A stretch of DNA of 64,000 nt from JAYPWI01 sp964629575 (lineage in GTDB: Bacteria; Actinomycetota; Acidimicrobiia; Acidimicrobiales; Poriferisodalaceae): the NCBI GenBank assembly GCA_964629575.1, contig CAZVUM010000002.1:105195-169194 (forward strand), written 5' to 3'. This document shows, piece after piece, positions 35,397-44,081 of this stretch (positions within the stretch are counted from its first letter, which is position 1; the number at the start of each line of letters is the position of its first letter). The translations under genes and the position numbers were made by a program. The notes under the pieces were generated by a model. That model was given only the letters and a program-made list of their open reading frames with translations, made no database searches and was not told where the DNA came from.

Positions 35397-37036
35397 ATGG
35401 ACGGCAACCAGCTGATCGCCCGAATCCTCCAGCGCGAAGGCGTGGAGTGGATCGCATGTTTCCCAAACAACCCCCTGATCGAAGCGTGCGCGGAGATCGG
35501 CATCCGACCGATCGCCTTCCGCCATGAGCGCGGCGCCGTGATGGCGGCCGACGGCTACAGCCGGGTCAGCGACCGGCTGCGTTTCGGCGTGGTCGCGGTG
35601 CAGAGCCAGGCGGGTGCGGAGAACGCGCTCGGGGGGATCGCCCAATCCTTCGCCGACAACATTCCCGTGTTGGTCCTCCCCGGAGGGCCCAACAGTGGCG
35701 AGCTGGCGGTGCGGCCCAACTACTCGGCGGAGGAGAACTATCGGAGCGTCGTGAAGTCGGTCGAGTCGCTCCGTCGCGCCGGCGACATCGTCGCGGCCAT
35801 GCGACGAGCATTCGCCGCATTGAGGAACGGGCCCGCCGGGCCCGTCGTGGTGGAGCTCACCGCGGACGTCTGCCGCGAAGAGGTGCCCGACGACGCACTC
35901 GACAAGTACAAGCCACCTCCGGTTCTTCGTTCGGCCCCCGACCCCAGCGACGTGACCGCTGCGGTGGATGCGCTACTCGGCGCAGACAACCCGCTCCTGT
36001 GGGCCGGCGGCGGCGTCGTGTTCGGCGGCGCAACGGCCGAGCTACGCGAGCTGGCCGAGCTTGCAGCAGTGCCGGTCTTCTGCACGATGCAGGGCAAGTC
36101 GGCGCTCCCCGAGGATCACCCGCTGTCGGTCGGCGCGGGCGGCATGACAGCGACCGGTCCCGCCGCGAAGTGGCTCGGTGAGACCGACTGCCTCCTCGCT
36201 CTCGGGTCCAGCCTGACCCGCACGCCATATGGCCAGCGCGTCCCTCGAGGGGCGACGCTGATCCAGAACACCGACAACCCCGACGAGATCGGAAAGGACG
36301 AGAACGTCGACATCGGGTTGGTGGGCGATGTCGGCCTCACCCTGCGAGCTCTCATCGACGAGGTGGGAGCGCGCCTCGGTGACGGGCCAGACCGCTCCGA
36401 TGTAGAGGCACGGGTCGGTGCCGCCCGCGCGGAATGGCTGGACCAGTGGAGCCCACTGCTCACGAGCGACGACGAGCCGCTCAGCTACTACCGCGTGATC
36501 AACGAGCTCAACGAGACGCTCGACCGGGACACCTCCATCGTGACCCACGACGCTGGCGCGCCCCGCGACTGCCTCGTTCCCTTCTACGCCGCGTCGACCC
36601 CCCACTCGTACGTCGGCTGGGGGAAGACGACCCACCTCGGTTTCGGAATCCCGCTGATGATCGGAGCGAAGCTCGCCCATCCGGACCGCTTCTGCCTCAA
36701 CGTGATGGGTGACGGAGCCTTCGGGATGTCGGGAACCGACGTGGAGACGGCCGCTCGCGCCGGCGTGCCGATCACCACCGTTCTGCTCAACAACGCCAAC
36801 ATGGCGACCTACCCACACGGCTCCCCGATGGACCCCACGACCGCCCGGCTCGAGTACGGCGTGACCCAGATGACCGGTGATTACGCCAAGATCGCCGAGG
36901 GAATGGGCGCCGTGGGGATCACCGTGCGTACCGCGGCAGAGCTTCGAGCAGCACTCGAGCGGGCACAGGCCGAGAACGCCGCTGGCCGCACCGTTCTGAT
37001 CGACGTCCACGCCAACATCGAGACGCACCGCAGCCC
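35397..37036 (+). CDS. Thiamine diphosphate-dependent enzyme (acetolactate synthase-like), 3' end in gap
   Basis: About 546 residues are visible. The PYR domain holds the activating Glu in FRHERGAVMAADGYSR, a central domain follows, and the PP domain carries the ThDP motif GDGAFGMSGTD ending LLNN about 25 residues later. The family includes acetolactate synthase, oxalyl-CoA decarboxylase, benzoylformate decarboxylase and similar lyases. The sequence enters the gap after NIETHRS, within a few residues of a normal C-terminus. It diverges from the LLM operon, so both may share control. Confidence 0.86.
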
Positions 37037-37136
37037 NNNNNNNNNNNNNNNNNNNNNNNNNNNNNNNNNNNNNNNNNNNNNNNNNNNNNNNNNNNNNNNN
37101 NNNNNNNNNNNNNNNNNNNNNNNNNNNNNNNNNNNN
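37037..37136. other. Assembly gap (100 N) between convergent genes
   Basis: The gap hides the stop codons of the ThDP enzyme gene and of the LLM gene converging from the right. Unlike the others, its flanks show no clear tandem repeat. Confidence 0.95.
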
Positions 37137-38389
37137 TCGTAGCGCCGCCGCTGGGCGTCGGGGAGTGAGTCGATGTCGACCTCGGCCACGCTGTTGCCGT
37201 AGGCGGAATACGGGTCGACATCGACCTGTTGCATCGCCTCGCCGAGTTCGGCCTTCCGCTCGAAGGCTCGCTCGACGTAGGGGGCGAGCTCCTCGTCCTT
37301 CTCGCCCTGCCGCTCGACCTCGTTGGCCTTGAACTCGGGCATCACATCGTCGGCGAACAGCTCGAGCGCCTCGCAGATGTGCTCGTGCTCGTTGTTTCCG
37401 CCCTGCTGAATGAAGACGGTCTGATCGACGCCTGAGTCGGCGAAACCGCGAAGGTGGTCCCGCATCTCATCAGGGGTCCCGATGCCGCCGGTACCTCCGC
37501 CGAGGAAGTCGAGTCCGATGTTGTCGCGCACGGCAACGTAGTGATCCCAGATGTTCGTGCGACCCGGCTGGTGCTCGCCGAAGGCGTAATGGTGACCGAG
37601 CGCGAACTGGAAGAAGCGGAAGCCGTCCAGGCCGCGACGGACCGCTTCGTCGTGGTCCTGGTGGAGTGAGAAGGACGTGACCATCGCGACGTTGGGGTTC
37701 ACGGTGTGGCCGATCGGCACGCACTCGTTCTTGAAGGTCTCGTAGTAGTCCTTCACCCACAGCTCCGCCTCGGCGGGATCGACGAACGCGAATGTGAGAG
37801 CCCCAATCCCGAGCTGCGCGGCGAGGTGGATGGTCTCGCGGTTCGAGCAGGCCACCCACAACGGCGGGTGCGGACGCTGAACGGGCTTGGGCACAACGTT
37901 GCGGGCGGGCATCGAGAAGTACTCACCCTCGAAGCCCGGGTACGGGTTCAGGGCGAGCATGTTGGCGACCTGCTCAACGGTCTCCCGCCACATCGCGCGG
38001 CGGTTGTCCGGGTTGATGCCGAACCCTTCGAGCTCGGCTCGCGAGGCAGACTCGCCGGTGCCCCACTCGACCCGTCCGTTGGAAACCAGGTCGAGCGTGG
38101 CGATGCGTTCGGCGATTCGCGCCGGGTGGTTGTAGCCGGGGGGCATCAGCACGATGCCATGGCCGAGACGGATCTGTTCGGTCCGTTGCGACGCAGCGGC
38201 GAGGAAGACCTCGGGAGCGGAGGAGTGGCTGTACTCCTCGAGGAAGTGGTGCTCCACCTCCCACGCGTGATCGATCCCCAGCTGGTCGGCGAGCTCCACC
38301 TGACTGAGGGCGTCCTGGAAGAGCTCCTGCTCAGCGCCGTCGTCCCAGGGACGGGGCAACTGGTGCTCGTAGAAGATGCCGAACTTCAT
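37137..38389 (-). CDS. LLM-class oxidoreductase, 3' end in gap
   Basis: About 417 residues are visible: MKFGIFYEHQLPRPWDDG, EVEHHFLEEYSHSSAPEV, LGHGIVLMPPGYNHPARIAERI and RPHPPLWVACSN. It is closely related to the LLM enzyme at 34154-35302. A helical C-terminal extension (residues about 340-417) runs into the gap. Its ATG overlaps the stop of an unknown gene by 4 nt, so the two proteins are probably made together. Confidence 0.87.
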
Positions 38390-39432
38390 GCCGATTCCTC
38401 CGCGGGGAGAGGGGCGAGCTCGCTCACCCGATCGAAGTCGCGGAGAACGCGAGCTCCGTCGGGGTGTTCGAGGATGAGGGGTTCGAGGGCCTCGCGGAGC
38501 TGACGGGCTGCCAGCTCCGGTTGTTCGACGGTCGCCCAGCGCACCAGGTCGTCCCACATGCGATCGATGAGCTGGGCGCCTGAGATCCGGCCACCCTCGA
38601 CGGTGTGGAAGTTCACGGTCCGAAGCTCGCCCAGGTAGAGGCACAGCGAGCTGACGTGAATCAGCTCGTCGATGCGGATCCGCTCGATGATCTCCGCCGC
38701 CTCCTCGGCGTCGGCTCGCCGATCGGTGAAGAGGTCGGGCGTGCGGAGGATGTCCTGGGTCATCGCAAAGCCGATCTCGGCGCGGAACTCGATGATCAGC
38801 AGGTTCATCAGGAACGACAGCAGCCCCTCCGCCTCGGGAGACACCTCGGGCGCGACCCGCTCGCCTCCCTCGGGACGGCCGATGCGATCGGGAGGATCGA
38901 CGTCCTCGAACGCGTCTGCCCCGAATGCCAGATCTCGGGCGGCGAACCACATCTCGTCGTGGGCCCCGATCGAGCGGTCGAGCACCCCTCCCTCGTCGAG
39001 ACCGTGCGCGACCAGCAATCCCGTGTTGAGGTGACCGATCGCCATCTCCGAGATGTCCTCGACGATGGAGTCCTGGAGGTCGGGAAAGTCGATTTCGGCG
39101 AGGAGCCGCCCGCGGGCTTCGATCTTTCCGGTGACGGTGAGCATGTTCCAGAAGTGCCTGCCGATCCCTTCGCGGAGCAGCAGGAGGTGCTGGTCGAGGT
39201 TGGGCAACCGCACCCCCGTCAACAGCGAATTGTCCGCATCGAGCGGCGCGCCGCCCCGCTCGGCGAGCGCCGCGGCCCACGCTTCGAGGGCATGGACGCG
39301 GTCGAGGGATCGCGGCGGCTGGTAGCTGCCGTCGGCCATGAACCCACCGTGCAGGCGGCGACCACCGATCACGTGGGGCTCTGCGTAGTCGTGCTCGCTC
39401 ATGAGCTCGGCTTCGGAGTAGGACAGCTGCAC
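38386..39432 (-). CDS. Unknown helical protein coupled to an LLM oxidoreductase
   Basis: A 348-residue protein without signal peptide or membrane helix. Several long helices are likely: GIGRHFWNMLTVTGKIEARG, LLSFLMNLLIIEFRAEIGFA and AAEIIERIRIDELIHVSSL. The last has an ExxH arrangement and with the EFRAE helix could form a ferritin-like metal site; this is a guess. A strong AGGAGGTG precedes the GTG at 39432, which fixes the start. The stop overlaps the LLM start (ATGA), so it may supply or modify the LLM enzyme's substrate. I do not recognise the family. Confidence 0.65.
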   Translation of the reverse strand: MQLSYSEAELMSEHDYAEPHVIGGRRLHGGFMADGSYQPPRSLDRVHALEAWAAALAERGGAPLDADNSLLTGVRLPNLDQHLLLLREGIGRHFWNMLTVTGKIEARGRLLAEIDFPDLQDSIVEDISEMAIGHLNTGLLVAHGLDEGGVLDRSIGAHDEMWFAARDLAFGADAFEDVDPPDRIGRPEGGERVAPEVSPEAEGLLSFLMNLLIIEFRAEIGFAMTQDILRTPDLFTDRRADAEEAAEIIERIRIDELIHVSSLCLYLGELRTVNFHTVEGGRISGAQLIDRMWDDLVRWATVEQPELAARQLREALEPLILEHPDGARVLRDFDRVSELAPLPAEESA

Positions 39433-39521
39433 GGGCACCTCCTGGTGGGTCCATGATCGCCGACCGGCCACACCCCTGCGAACCAGCACCCGGTACGGAG
39501 GGGGCGGCCGGCCGGGCCCGT

Positions 39522-39527
39522 TAGGGT
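39522..39527 (+). promoter_or_regulatory. Candidate -10 element TAGGGT for the MOSC gene (leaderless)
   Basis: TAGGGT ends 6 nt before the ATG at 39534; no Shine-Dalgarno sequence is present. Confidence 0.4.
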
Positions 39528-39533
39528 TCGGCC

Positions 39534-40400
39534 ATGTCCGAGGGGATCCTGAGTGCCATCCACATCCACCCCGTCAAGGGGTGCCGCCGGGTCGAGGTCG
39601 GGGCCGCGACCGTGACCGGATCGGGACTGGCCGGCGATCGGCACTGGCAGGTCGTCGATGCCGAGGGTGCGTGCGTCACCCAACGCGCCGAACCCCTTCT
39701 CGCGACCGTCGAGACCGCGCTGTCGGGCGTCGATGTGATCGTGAGCGCCGACGGTCACGGCACCGCGACGCTCTCCCGCGCCGCGGGCTCCCAGGGTCAG
39801 GCGACGAGCCTGATCGGCGTGCGGGTCGAGGTCACCGACGCCGGCGACGAGGCAGCCGGCTGGGTCTCGGGCCTCTTGGGGGCACCACACCGGTTCGTCG
39901 CGGCGCCCGAAGACGGTTACACGCCGCCCCCCAAGATCGATCAGTTCGGTCAACCCATCACCTTCGTCGATCTCGCGCCCGTGCTCGTCGCGAACACGGC
40001 GTCGCTCGACTGGCTCGCCAAGCGGGCCAACGAGCCCTTCGGAATCGAGCGGTTCAGGGCGAACCTGGTGATCGAGACCGAGACGCCCTGGGCCGAGGAC
40101 ACGTGGGCGACCGCGACCCTGGGCGGCGCGTCACTCGAGTTCGGCCTGCCGTGGCCGCGGTGCGCCGTTCCGCAGATCGACCAAACCAGCGGTGAACGTC
40201 GCAAGGAGCCAGCGGTCGTGCTGAAGGCCCACCGGTGGTGCGATTCGACCTCGCTGGAGGGGACGTTGAAGCGGCTCGTCGAGGGCAACGCGCTGTTTGG
40301 AGTGTCCAGCGCGATCGGCCCCGAGGACGCGGAACTTCGAGTCGGGGATCAGCTCACTGTCACCGCGACCAAGGACCCGCTGCTCCCCTCGCCTGCTTGA
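39534..40400 (+). CDS. MOSC-domain protein with N-terminal beta-barrel
   Basis: A 288-residue protein: MOSC N-terminal barrel (IHIHPVKGCRRVEV, GDRHWQVVDAEGACVTQR) followed by a MOSC domain with RFRANLVIETETPWAED and WPRCAVPQIDQTSGER, where the Cys matches the molybdenum ligand position of mARC/YiiM-like proteins. Such proteins bind Mo cofactor and reduce N-hydroxylated compounds or move sulfur. It converges with a CoA-transferase gene. Confidence 0.87.
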   Translation: MSEGILSAIHIHPVKGCRRVEVGAATVTGSGLAGDRHWQVVDAEGACVTQRAEPLLATVETALSGVDVIVSADGHGTATLSRAAGSQGQATSLIGVRVEVTDAGDEAAGWVSGLLGAPHRFVAAPEDGYTPPPKIDQFGQPITFVDLAPVLVANTASLDWLAKRANEPFGIERFRANLVIETETPWAEDTWATATLGGASLEFGLPWPRCAVPQIDQTSGERRKEPAVVLKAHRWCDSTSLEGTLKRLVEGNALFGVSSAIGPEDAELRVGDQLTVTATKDPLLPSPA

Positions 40401-40401
40401 G

Positions 40402-41610
40402 CTACCAGACCGCGTCGGCGACCTTCAGTTCGACGATCTCCTCCTCGGTGTAACCCAGCTCCCGGAGGATCTCGTCGGTGTGTTCGCCGTAGTCGGCAGC
40501 CTGGCCCCGCGCCCCACGGAAGTCATCGACGTCGAACGGGGTCGGCGGTGCGATGAAGCCGTCGTCGAAGGTGACCAGATACTCGTTGTCGAGGATGTTC
40601 TGGTCGTGGGCCAGATCCCGGAGCCGGTTGACGGGCGACACCCAGGCGCCCGACGGACGAAGAATGCGCCACCAATTCTCGGTGGTGTCGGTCTTCATGT
40701 GTTGGGCGAACAGGGGGCGAAAGTCGTCGGCGTTCTTCAACACCGCGACGAAGCTCTCGAACCGCTCGTCTTCGAGCATCCACCCCAGGCCAACGGCGTT
40801 CGCGATACCGATCCACTGCGGTGCTTGGAGCGCTGCGATCGCGAGCCAGCCGTCGGCGGTCTCGTACACCGTGAACAGCGGGTTGCTCGTGCCCATCGGG
40901 TCGAAACGCTCGAGGCGAGCACCCATGTTGGCGGCCACACCGAGCGTCTGGAGCTGCATCCACAGGAGTGACTGGGTCTGCGACGTGCCGACGACGGACC
41001 CCTTCCCGGTGCGATCGCGCTTCACCAGCCCGGCGAGTACGGCAGACGCCATGTGGGTGCCGGTGAGGATGTCGCTCATCGAACCGGGCGGGTAGTTGGG
41101 GACCTCTGTCGGTGCGGTGCTGTCCATGAATCCCGCGTACGCCATCCCAACGGTGTCTTGGCACAGGTCCTCGGCCAGCTCGCCACGGAGACCGAAGCCG
41201 CCACCACGGCAGTAGATGAGGCGGGGGTTGATCGCCATCAGGCTCTCGGGGTCGGCCGCGTACCTGGCCAGGCCGCTCCCGCGCAGGTTCGTGACGAACA
41301 CGTCCGCTTCGGCGATCATGCGCTCGAACACCGGCCGGCCGGCCTCGGATCGGATGTCGAGAACGAGCGAGCGCTTGTTGCGGTTCAGCGAGGCGTACAT
41401 CCAGTCGCGGCCGCGGTCGTCGAAGACGACCCCGAACACGCTGTGGAACGACCGCATGTAGTCGGCTTGGCCCACCTGCTCGATCTTCACCACGTCGGCG
41501 CCGAGGCTCCCGAGCGCCAGACCCGCAACGGGACCCTGCACGTACATCGACAGCTCGACGACCTTGATCCCAGCGAGCGGCGCCTCGTCCTCGTGCTCCT
41601 CACCCGCCAC
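40402..41610 (-). CDS. CaiB/BaiF (family III) CoA-transferase, possible (DDG)n N-terminal tail
   Basis: The core of about 402 residues reads PLAGIKVVELSMYVQGPVAGL, GADVVKIEQVGQ, NRNKRSLVLDIRSEAG and a catalytic Asp region in EDLCQDTVGMAYAGF. The GTG at 41610 gives a normal-length protein. The same frame stays open upstream through the 9-bp repeat, coding for DDG, and past the gap to ATG-GTC-GGA-CGG at 41833 if the true gap is a multiple of three (6 + 9k fits). A repeat-length-variable acidic tail is therefore possible. Next genes suggest work with LLM enzymes. Confidence 0.84.
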   Translation of the reverse strand: MAGEEHEDEAPLAGIKVVELSMYVQGPVAGLALGSLGADVVKIEQVGQADYMRSFHSVFGVVFDDRGRDWMYASLNRNKRSLVLDIRSEAGRPVFERMIAEADVFVTNLRGSGLARYAADPESLMAINPRLIYCRGGGFGLRGELAEDLCQDTVGMAYAGFMDSTAPTEVPNYPPGSMSDILTGTHMASAVLAGLVKRDRTGKGSVVGTSQTQSLLWMQLQTLGVAANMGARLERFDPMGTSNPLFTVYETADGWLAIAALQAPQWIGIANAVGLGWMLEDERFESFVAVLKNADDFRPLFAQHMKTDTTENWWRILRPSGAWVSPVNRLRDLAHDQNILDNEYLVTFDDGFIAPPTPFDVDDFRGARGQAADYGEHTDEILRELGYTEEEIVELKVADAVW

Positions 41611-41645
41611 CCCCGCCTCGCCCGAGTGCCCTCCGACTCCTGCAA

Positions 41646-41820
41646 CCCCGTCGTCCCCGTCGTCCCCGTCGTCCCCGTCGTCCCNNNNNNNNNNNNNNNN
41701 NNNNNNNNNNNNNNNNNNNNNNNNNNNNNNNNNNNNNNNNNNNNNNNNNNNNNNNNNNNNNNNNNNNNNNNNNNNNNNNNNNNNCCCCGTCGTCCCCGTC
41801 GTCCCCGTCGTCCCCGTCGT
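41646..41820. repeat. 9-bp tandem repeat CCCCGTCGT
   Basis: Four units lie left of the gap (41646-41681) and four right of it (41785-41820). On the minus strand the unit codes for Asp-Asp-Gly in frame with the CoA-transferase. A run like this is expected to vary in length. Confidence 0.9.
41685..41784. other. Assembly gap (100 N)
   Basis: Placed within the 9-bp repeat; repeat phase on both flanks requires 6 + 9k missing bases. Confidence 0.95.
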
Positions 41821-41932
41821 CCCGTCCGACCATGCCCGAAGGCTCCCACAGCCCGCCCCCACATGCAGTTTCCCCACCCTCCGCGCGCAAGCCAGCCCGA
41901 TCTTGCAGACCCACCACCCTCCGCGGTCACTA

Positions 41933-41978
41933 GGGGTCAGACCCGTGTCTGACCCCCGTCTGACACGGGTCTGACCCC
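41933..41978. repeat. 46-bp perfect inverted repeat (REP-like)
   Basis: Two 17-bp arms (GGGGTCAGACCCGTGTC and its complement) surround a 12-bp centre that itself repeats the GTCTGACC motif. It stands between the divergent CoA-transferase and LLM genes, so it is not a simple terminator. It may be a repetitive extragenic palindrome or an operator. Confidence 0.85.
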
Positions 41979-42004
41979 GGTTCGGGTTTTCCGGTTCGGG
42001 TTTT
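41977..42004 (+). repeat. 14-bp direct repeat CCGGTTCGGGTTTT, two copies
   Basis: Two adjacent exact copies follow the palindrome and end 16 bp before the LLM start. They may be regulator binding sites at the promoter. Confidence 0.7.
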
Positions 42005-42007
42005 TCC

Positions 42008-42013
42008 TACGAT
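42008..42013 (+). promoter_or_regulatory. Candidate -10 element TACGAT for the LLM gene (leaderless)
   Basis: TACGAT ends 7 nt before the ATG at 42021, which is why I prefer that start to the ATG at 42012. Confidence 0.4.
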
Positions 42014-42020
42014 GCGGCGG

Positions 42021-42776
42021 ATGAAGCTCGGCGCGCTGCTCGGTCCCATCCTCGACGCCGGGGATGCACGGACGATTCCGGACCAGGCGGCACGCCTCGA
42101 AGCCGAAGGGTTCGACAGCCTGTGGTCGGCCCAGGCCCTCGGACGCGGCTTCATGCTCACCGACCCCTTCGTCGCACTGTCGGCCGCTGCCGCCGTCACC
42201 TCCCACGTCGAGCTCGGAACCGCGGTGGTCCAGCTGCCGCTCTACGCGCCGGGAGCGCTCGCCCACCAGGCCCTCTCGGTGCGACAACTCGCCGGACCCA
42301 GATTCGTCCTCGGTGTCGGCGCAGGCAGCACGTTGAACGACTTCGCCGTGCACGAGCGTGACTACGACAGCCGCTTCGCCCGCTACAACACCTCGATCCC
42401 AGAACTCCGGCAGGCGCTTCGGGACGGCGGCACCGACTCCTACCAGCTGGCCCCGTGGCCTGAAATCCAGGGCGAGGTTCCGTTGTTCTTCGGCTCCTGG
42501 GGCGGCGGGGTCGAGCGGGCCGCCCGCCACTATGACGGATGGATCGCCTCCAACGCCTACCGCAATGCCGAAGAAGTGATCGCCGCTCACGAGCGATACG
42601 TCGCGGCCGGCGGCTCCCGAGCGATCGTGTCCACCATCCGACTCGACACCGACACCGACGAGTTGGCCGAACGACTCCGCCGCTTCGCCGACGCTGGTTT
42701 CGACAGCGCGGTCGTGATGTTCCTCCCCGGCGGCCCCTCACCAGCGGAGGTCCGAGCTCTGGTGCCGGCGGCCTGA
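42021..42776 (+). CDS. LLM-class F420-dependent oxidoreductase, short form
   Basis: A 251-residue luciferase-like protein: MKLGALLGPILDAGDA, FDSLWSAQALGRGF, VELGTAVVQLPLYAP and RFVLGVGAGSTLNDF. It is shorter than the usual 300-340 residues but ends in a complete C-terminal helix (AERLRRFADAGFDSAVVMF). It is followed after 26 bp by a CoA-transferase on the same strand, so the pair may act on one pathway. Confidence 0.85.
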   Translation: MKLGALLGPILDAGDARTIPDQAARLEAEGFDSLWSAQALGRGFMLTDPFVALSAAAAVTSHVELGTAVVQLPLYAPGALAHQALSVRQLAGPRFVLGVGAGSTLNDFAVHERDYDSRFARYNTSIPELRQALRDGGTDSYQLAPWPEIQGEVPLFFGSWGGGVERAARHYDGWIASNAYRNAEEVIAAHERYVAAGGSRAIVSTIRLDTDTDELAERLRRFADAGFDSAVVMFLPGGPSPAEVRALVPAA

Positions 42777-42790
42777 CCTCCGCGACCAAC

Positions 42791-42796
42791 TAACTT
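42791..42796 (+). promoter_or_regulatory. Candidate -10 element TAACTT for the CoA-transferase gene (leaderless)
   Basis: TAACTT ends 6 nt before the ATG at 42803. Confidence 0.4.
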
Positions 42797-42802
42797 GCCC
42801 CC

Positions 42803-43990
42803 ATGGGGGCACTCAGCGGTTACAAGGTTCTCGATCTGTCGATCCTCGTGCAGGGTCCACAGGCTGCGTCGATGCTCGGCGACCTCGGCGCCGACGTGGT
42901 CAAGATCGAGCTTCCCGAAGTCGGCGATCTCGGACGGTGGCTCACGATGAGCGAGACCGACTCCCGGTCGCCATACCTCGAGGGGAACAACCGCGGGAAG
43001 CGTTCGGCCGCGCTCGATCTCAGGACCGTGGGCGGCAAGCGGGCCTTCATGAAGCTCGCCGCCGGCGTGGACGTCATCATCCACAACTTCGTCCCCGGCA
43101 CCGTCGAAGAGTGGGGCATCGCCTACGAGGACGTGAAGGCGGTCAACCCGAGCGTGATCTACGCAGCGGGGTCCACCTTCGGTCCCGAGGGGCCCAACTC
43201 CTCGCGTGAAGGCGCCGACATGGTCGGGCAGGCCGAAGGCGGCATCGTCTCGGTCACCGGCCACGACGACGGCCACCCCACGATCGTCGGTTCGGTCATC
43301 GGCGACCATCTCGGCGCGCAGAACATGATCACCGGAATTCTCGCCGCGCTCCTCCATCGGGAACGCACGGGCGAGGGGCAGAGCATCGACGTCTCGCTGG
43401 TGGGGAGCGCGATCTACGCGCAGGCATCGGAGATGACCTGGACGATGTTCACCGGTCAGCCGCCGGGCCGCCCCAACGACCGGCACACGATCATCCGGGC
43501 GTTGGTGCACCGATGCCCGACCGCCGACGGGTACATCTACCTGCTCGGCATCCCCGAACATCTGTGGAACGACTTCGCCGACTGCATCGATCGCTCCGAC
43601 CTTCGTGACGACCCCCGCTTCGCCACGCTCATCCAGACGCCCAAGAACCTCGAGGCACTGCGCGCGCTCATGAACGAGGTCTTCCCGACCCGTACCACCG
43701 CCGAGTGGGAACAGCGTCTGCGTGCCCACGGCCAACGCTGGGGCAGCGTGAAGACGTACGACCAGATCATCGCCGACGAGACCAACATCGTGAACGGGTA
43801 CGTCCGCCACGTGGAGCATCCCGAATACGGCCCGATCACCGTGGTGGGCAACCCGATCCGCATGTCGGCGACGCCGACGGAGCCCGGAGTCGTCGCGCCA
43901 CACATCGGCCAACACACCGAAGAGGTCCTCCTCGAAGCCGGCTTCAGCTGGGAGGACATCGACGAGCTGCGCAACGAGGGCGCATACTGA
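42803..43990 (+). CDS. CaiB/BaiF (family III) CoA-transferase
   Basis: A 395-residue protein: LSGYKVLDLSILVQGPQAASMLGDLGADVVKIE, NNRGKRSAALDLRTVGG, and the catalytic Asp in REGADMVGQAEGGIVS. It shares order and motifs with the two other CaiB proteins here but is clearly a separate paralogue. A dioxygenase gene follows behind a large hairpin. It likely activates a carboxylic acid as CoA ester; the acid is unknown. Confidence 0.9.
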   Translation: MGALSGYKVLDLSILVQGPQAASMLGDLGADVVKIELPEVGDLGRWLTMSETDSRSPYLEGNNRGKRSAALDLRTVGGKRAFMKLAAGVDVIIHNFVPGTVEEWGIAYEDVKAVNPSVIYAAGSTFGPEGPNSSREGADMVGQAEGGIVSVTGHDDGHPTIVGSVIGDHLGAQNMITGILAALLHRERTGEGQSIDVSLVGSAIYAQASEMTWTMFTGQPPGRPNDRHTIIRALVHRCPTADGYIYLLGIPEHLWNDFADCIDRSDLRDDPRFATLIQTPKNLEALRALMNEVFPTRTTAEWEQRLRAHGQRWGSVKTYDQIIADETNIVNGYVRHVEHPEYGPITVVGNPIRMSATPTEPGVVAPHIGQHTEEVLLEAGFSWEDIDELRNEGAY

Positions 43991-44005
43991 ACGGGACACC
44001 CACCC

Positions 44006-44053
44006 TTCTGCCAGCTTCCAGGGACACTCCAGTCACCCCACAAGCTGGCAGAA
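44006..44053 (+). promoter_or_regulatory. Perfect 12-bp inverted repeat upstream of the dioxygenase gene
   Basis: TTCTGCCAGCTT and AAGCTGGCAGAA are separated by 24 nt. No U-tract follows. The hairpin lies between the CoA-transferase stop and the dioxygenase ribosome site, so it may end one transcript or be an operator or leader structure. Confidence 0.65.
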
Positions 44054-44081
44054 CGGATGAGGACCCTGGGGAGGTCGAACC

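Noticed and set aside
36881..39454. 857-codon minus-strand frame joining the region across the 37037 gap
   Set aside because: It only exists because N is read through; it fuses the antisense of the ThDP gene, the LLM gene and a shadow of the unknown gene.
41933..41978. Transcription terminator
   Set aside because: It lies between two divergent start codons and has no U-tract.
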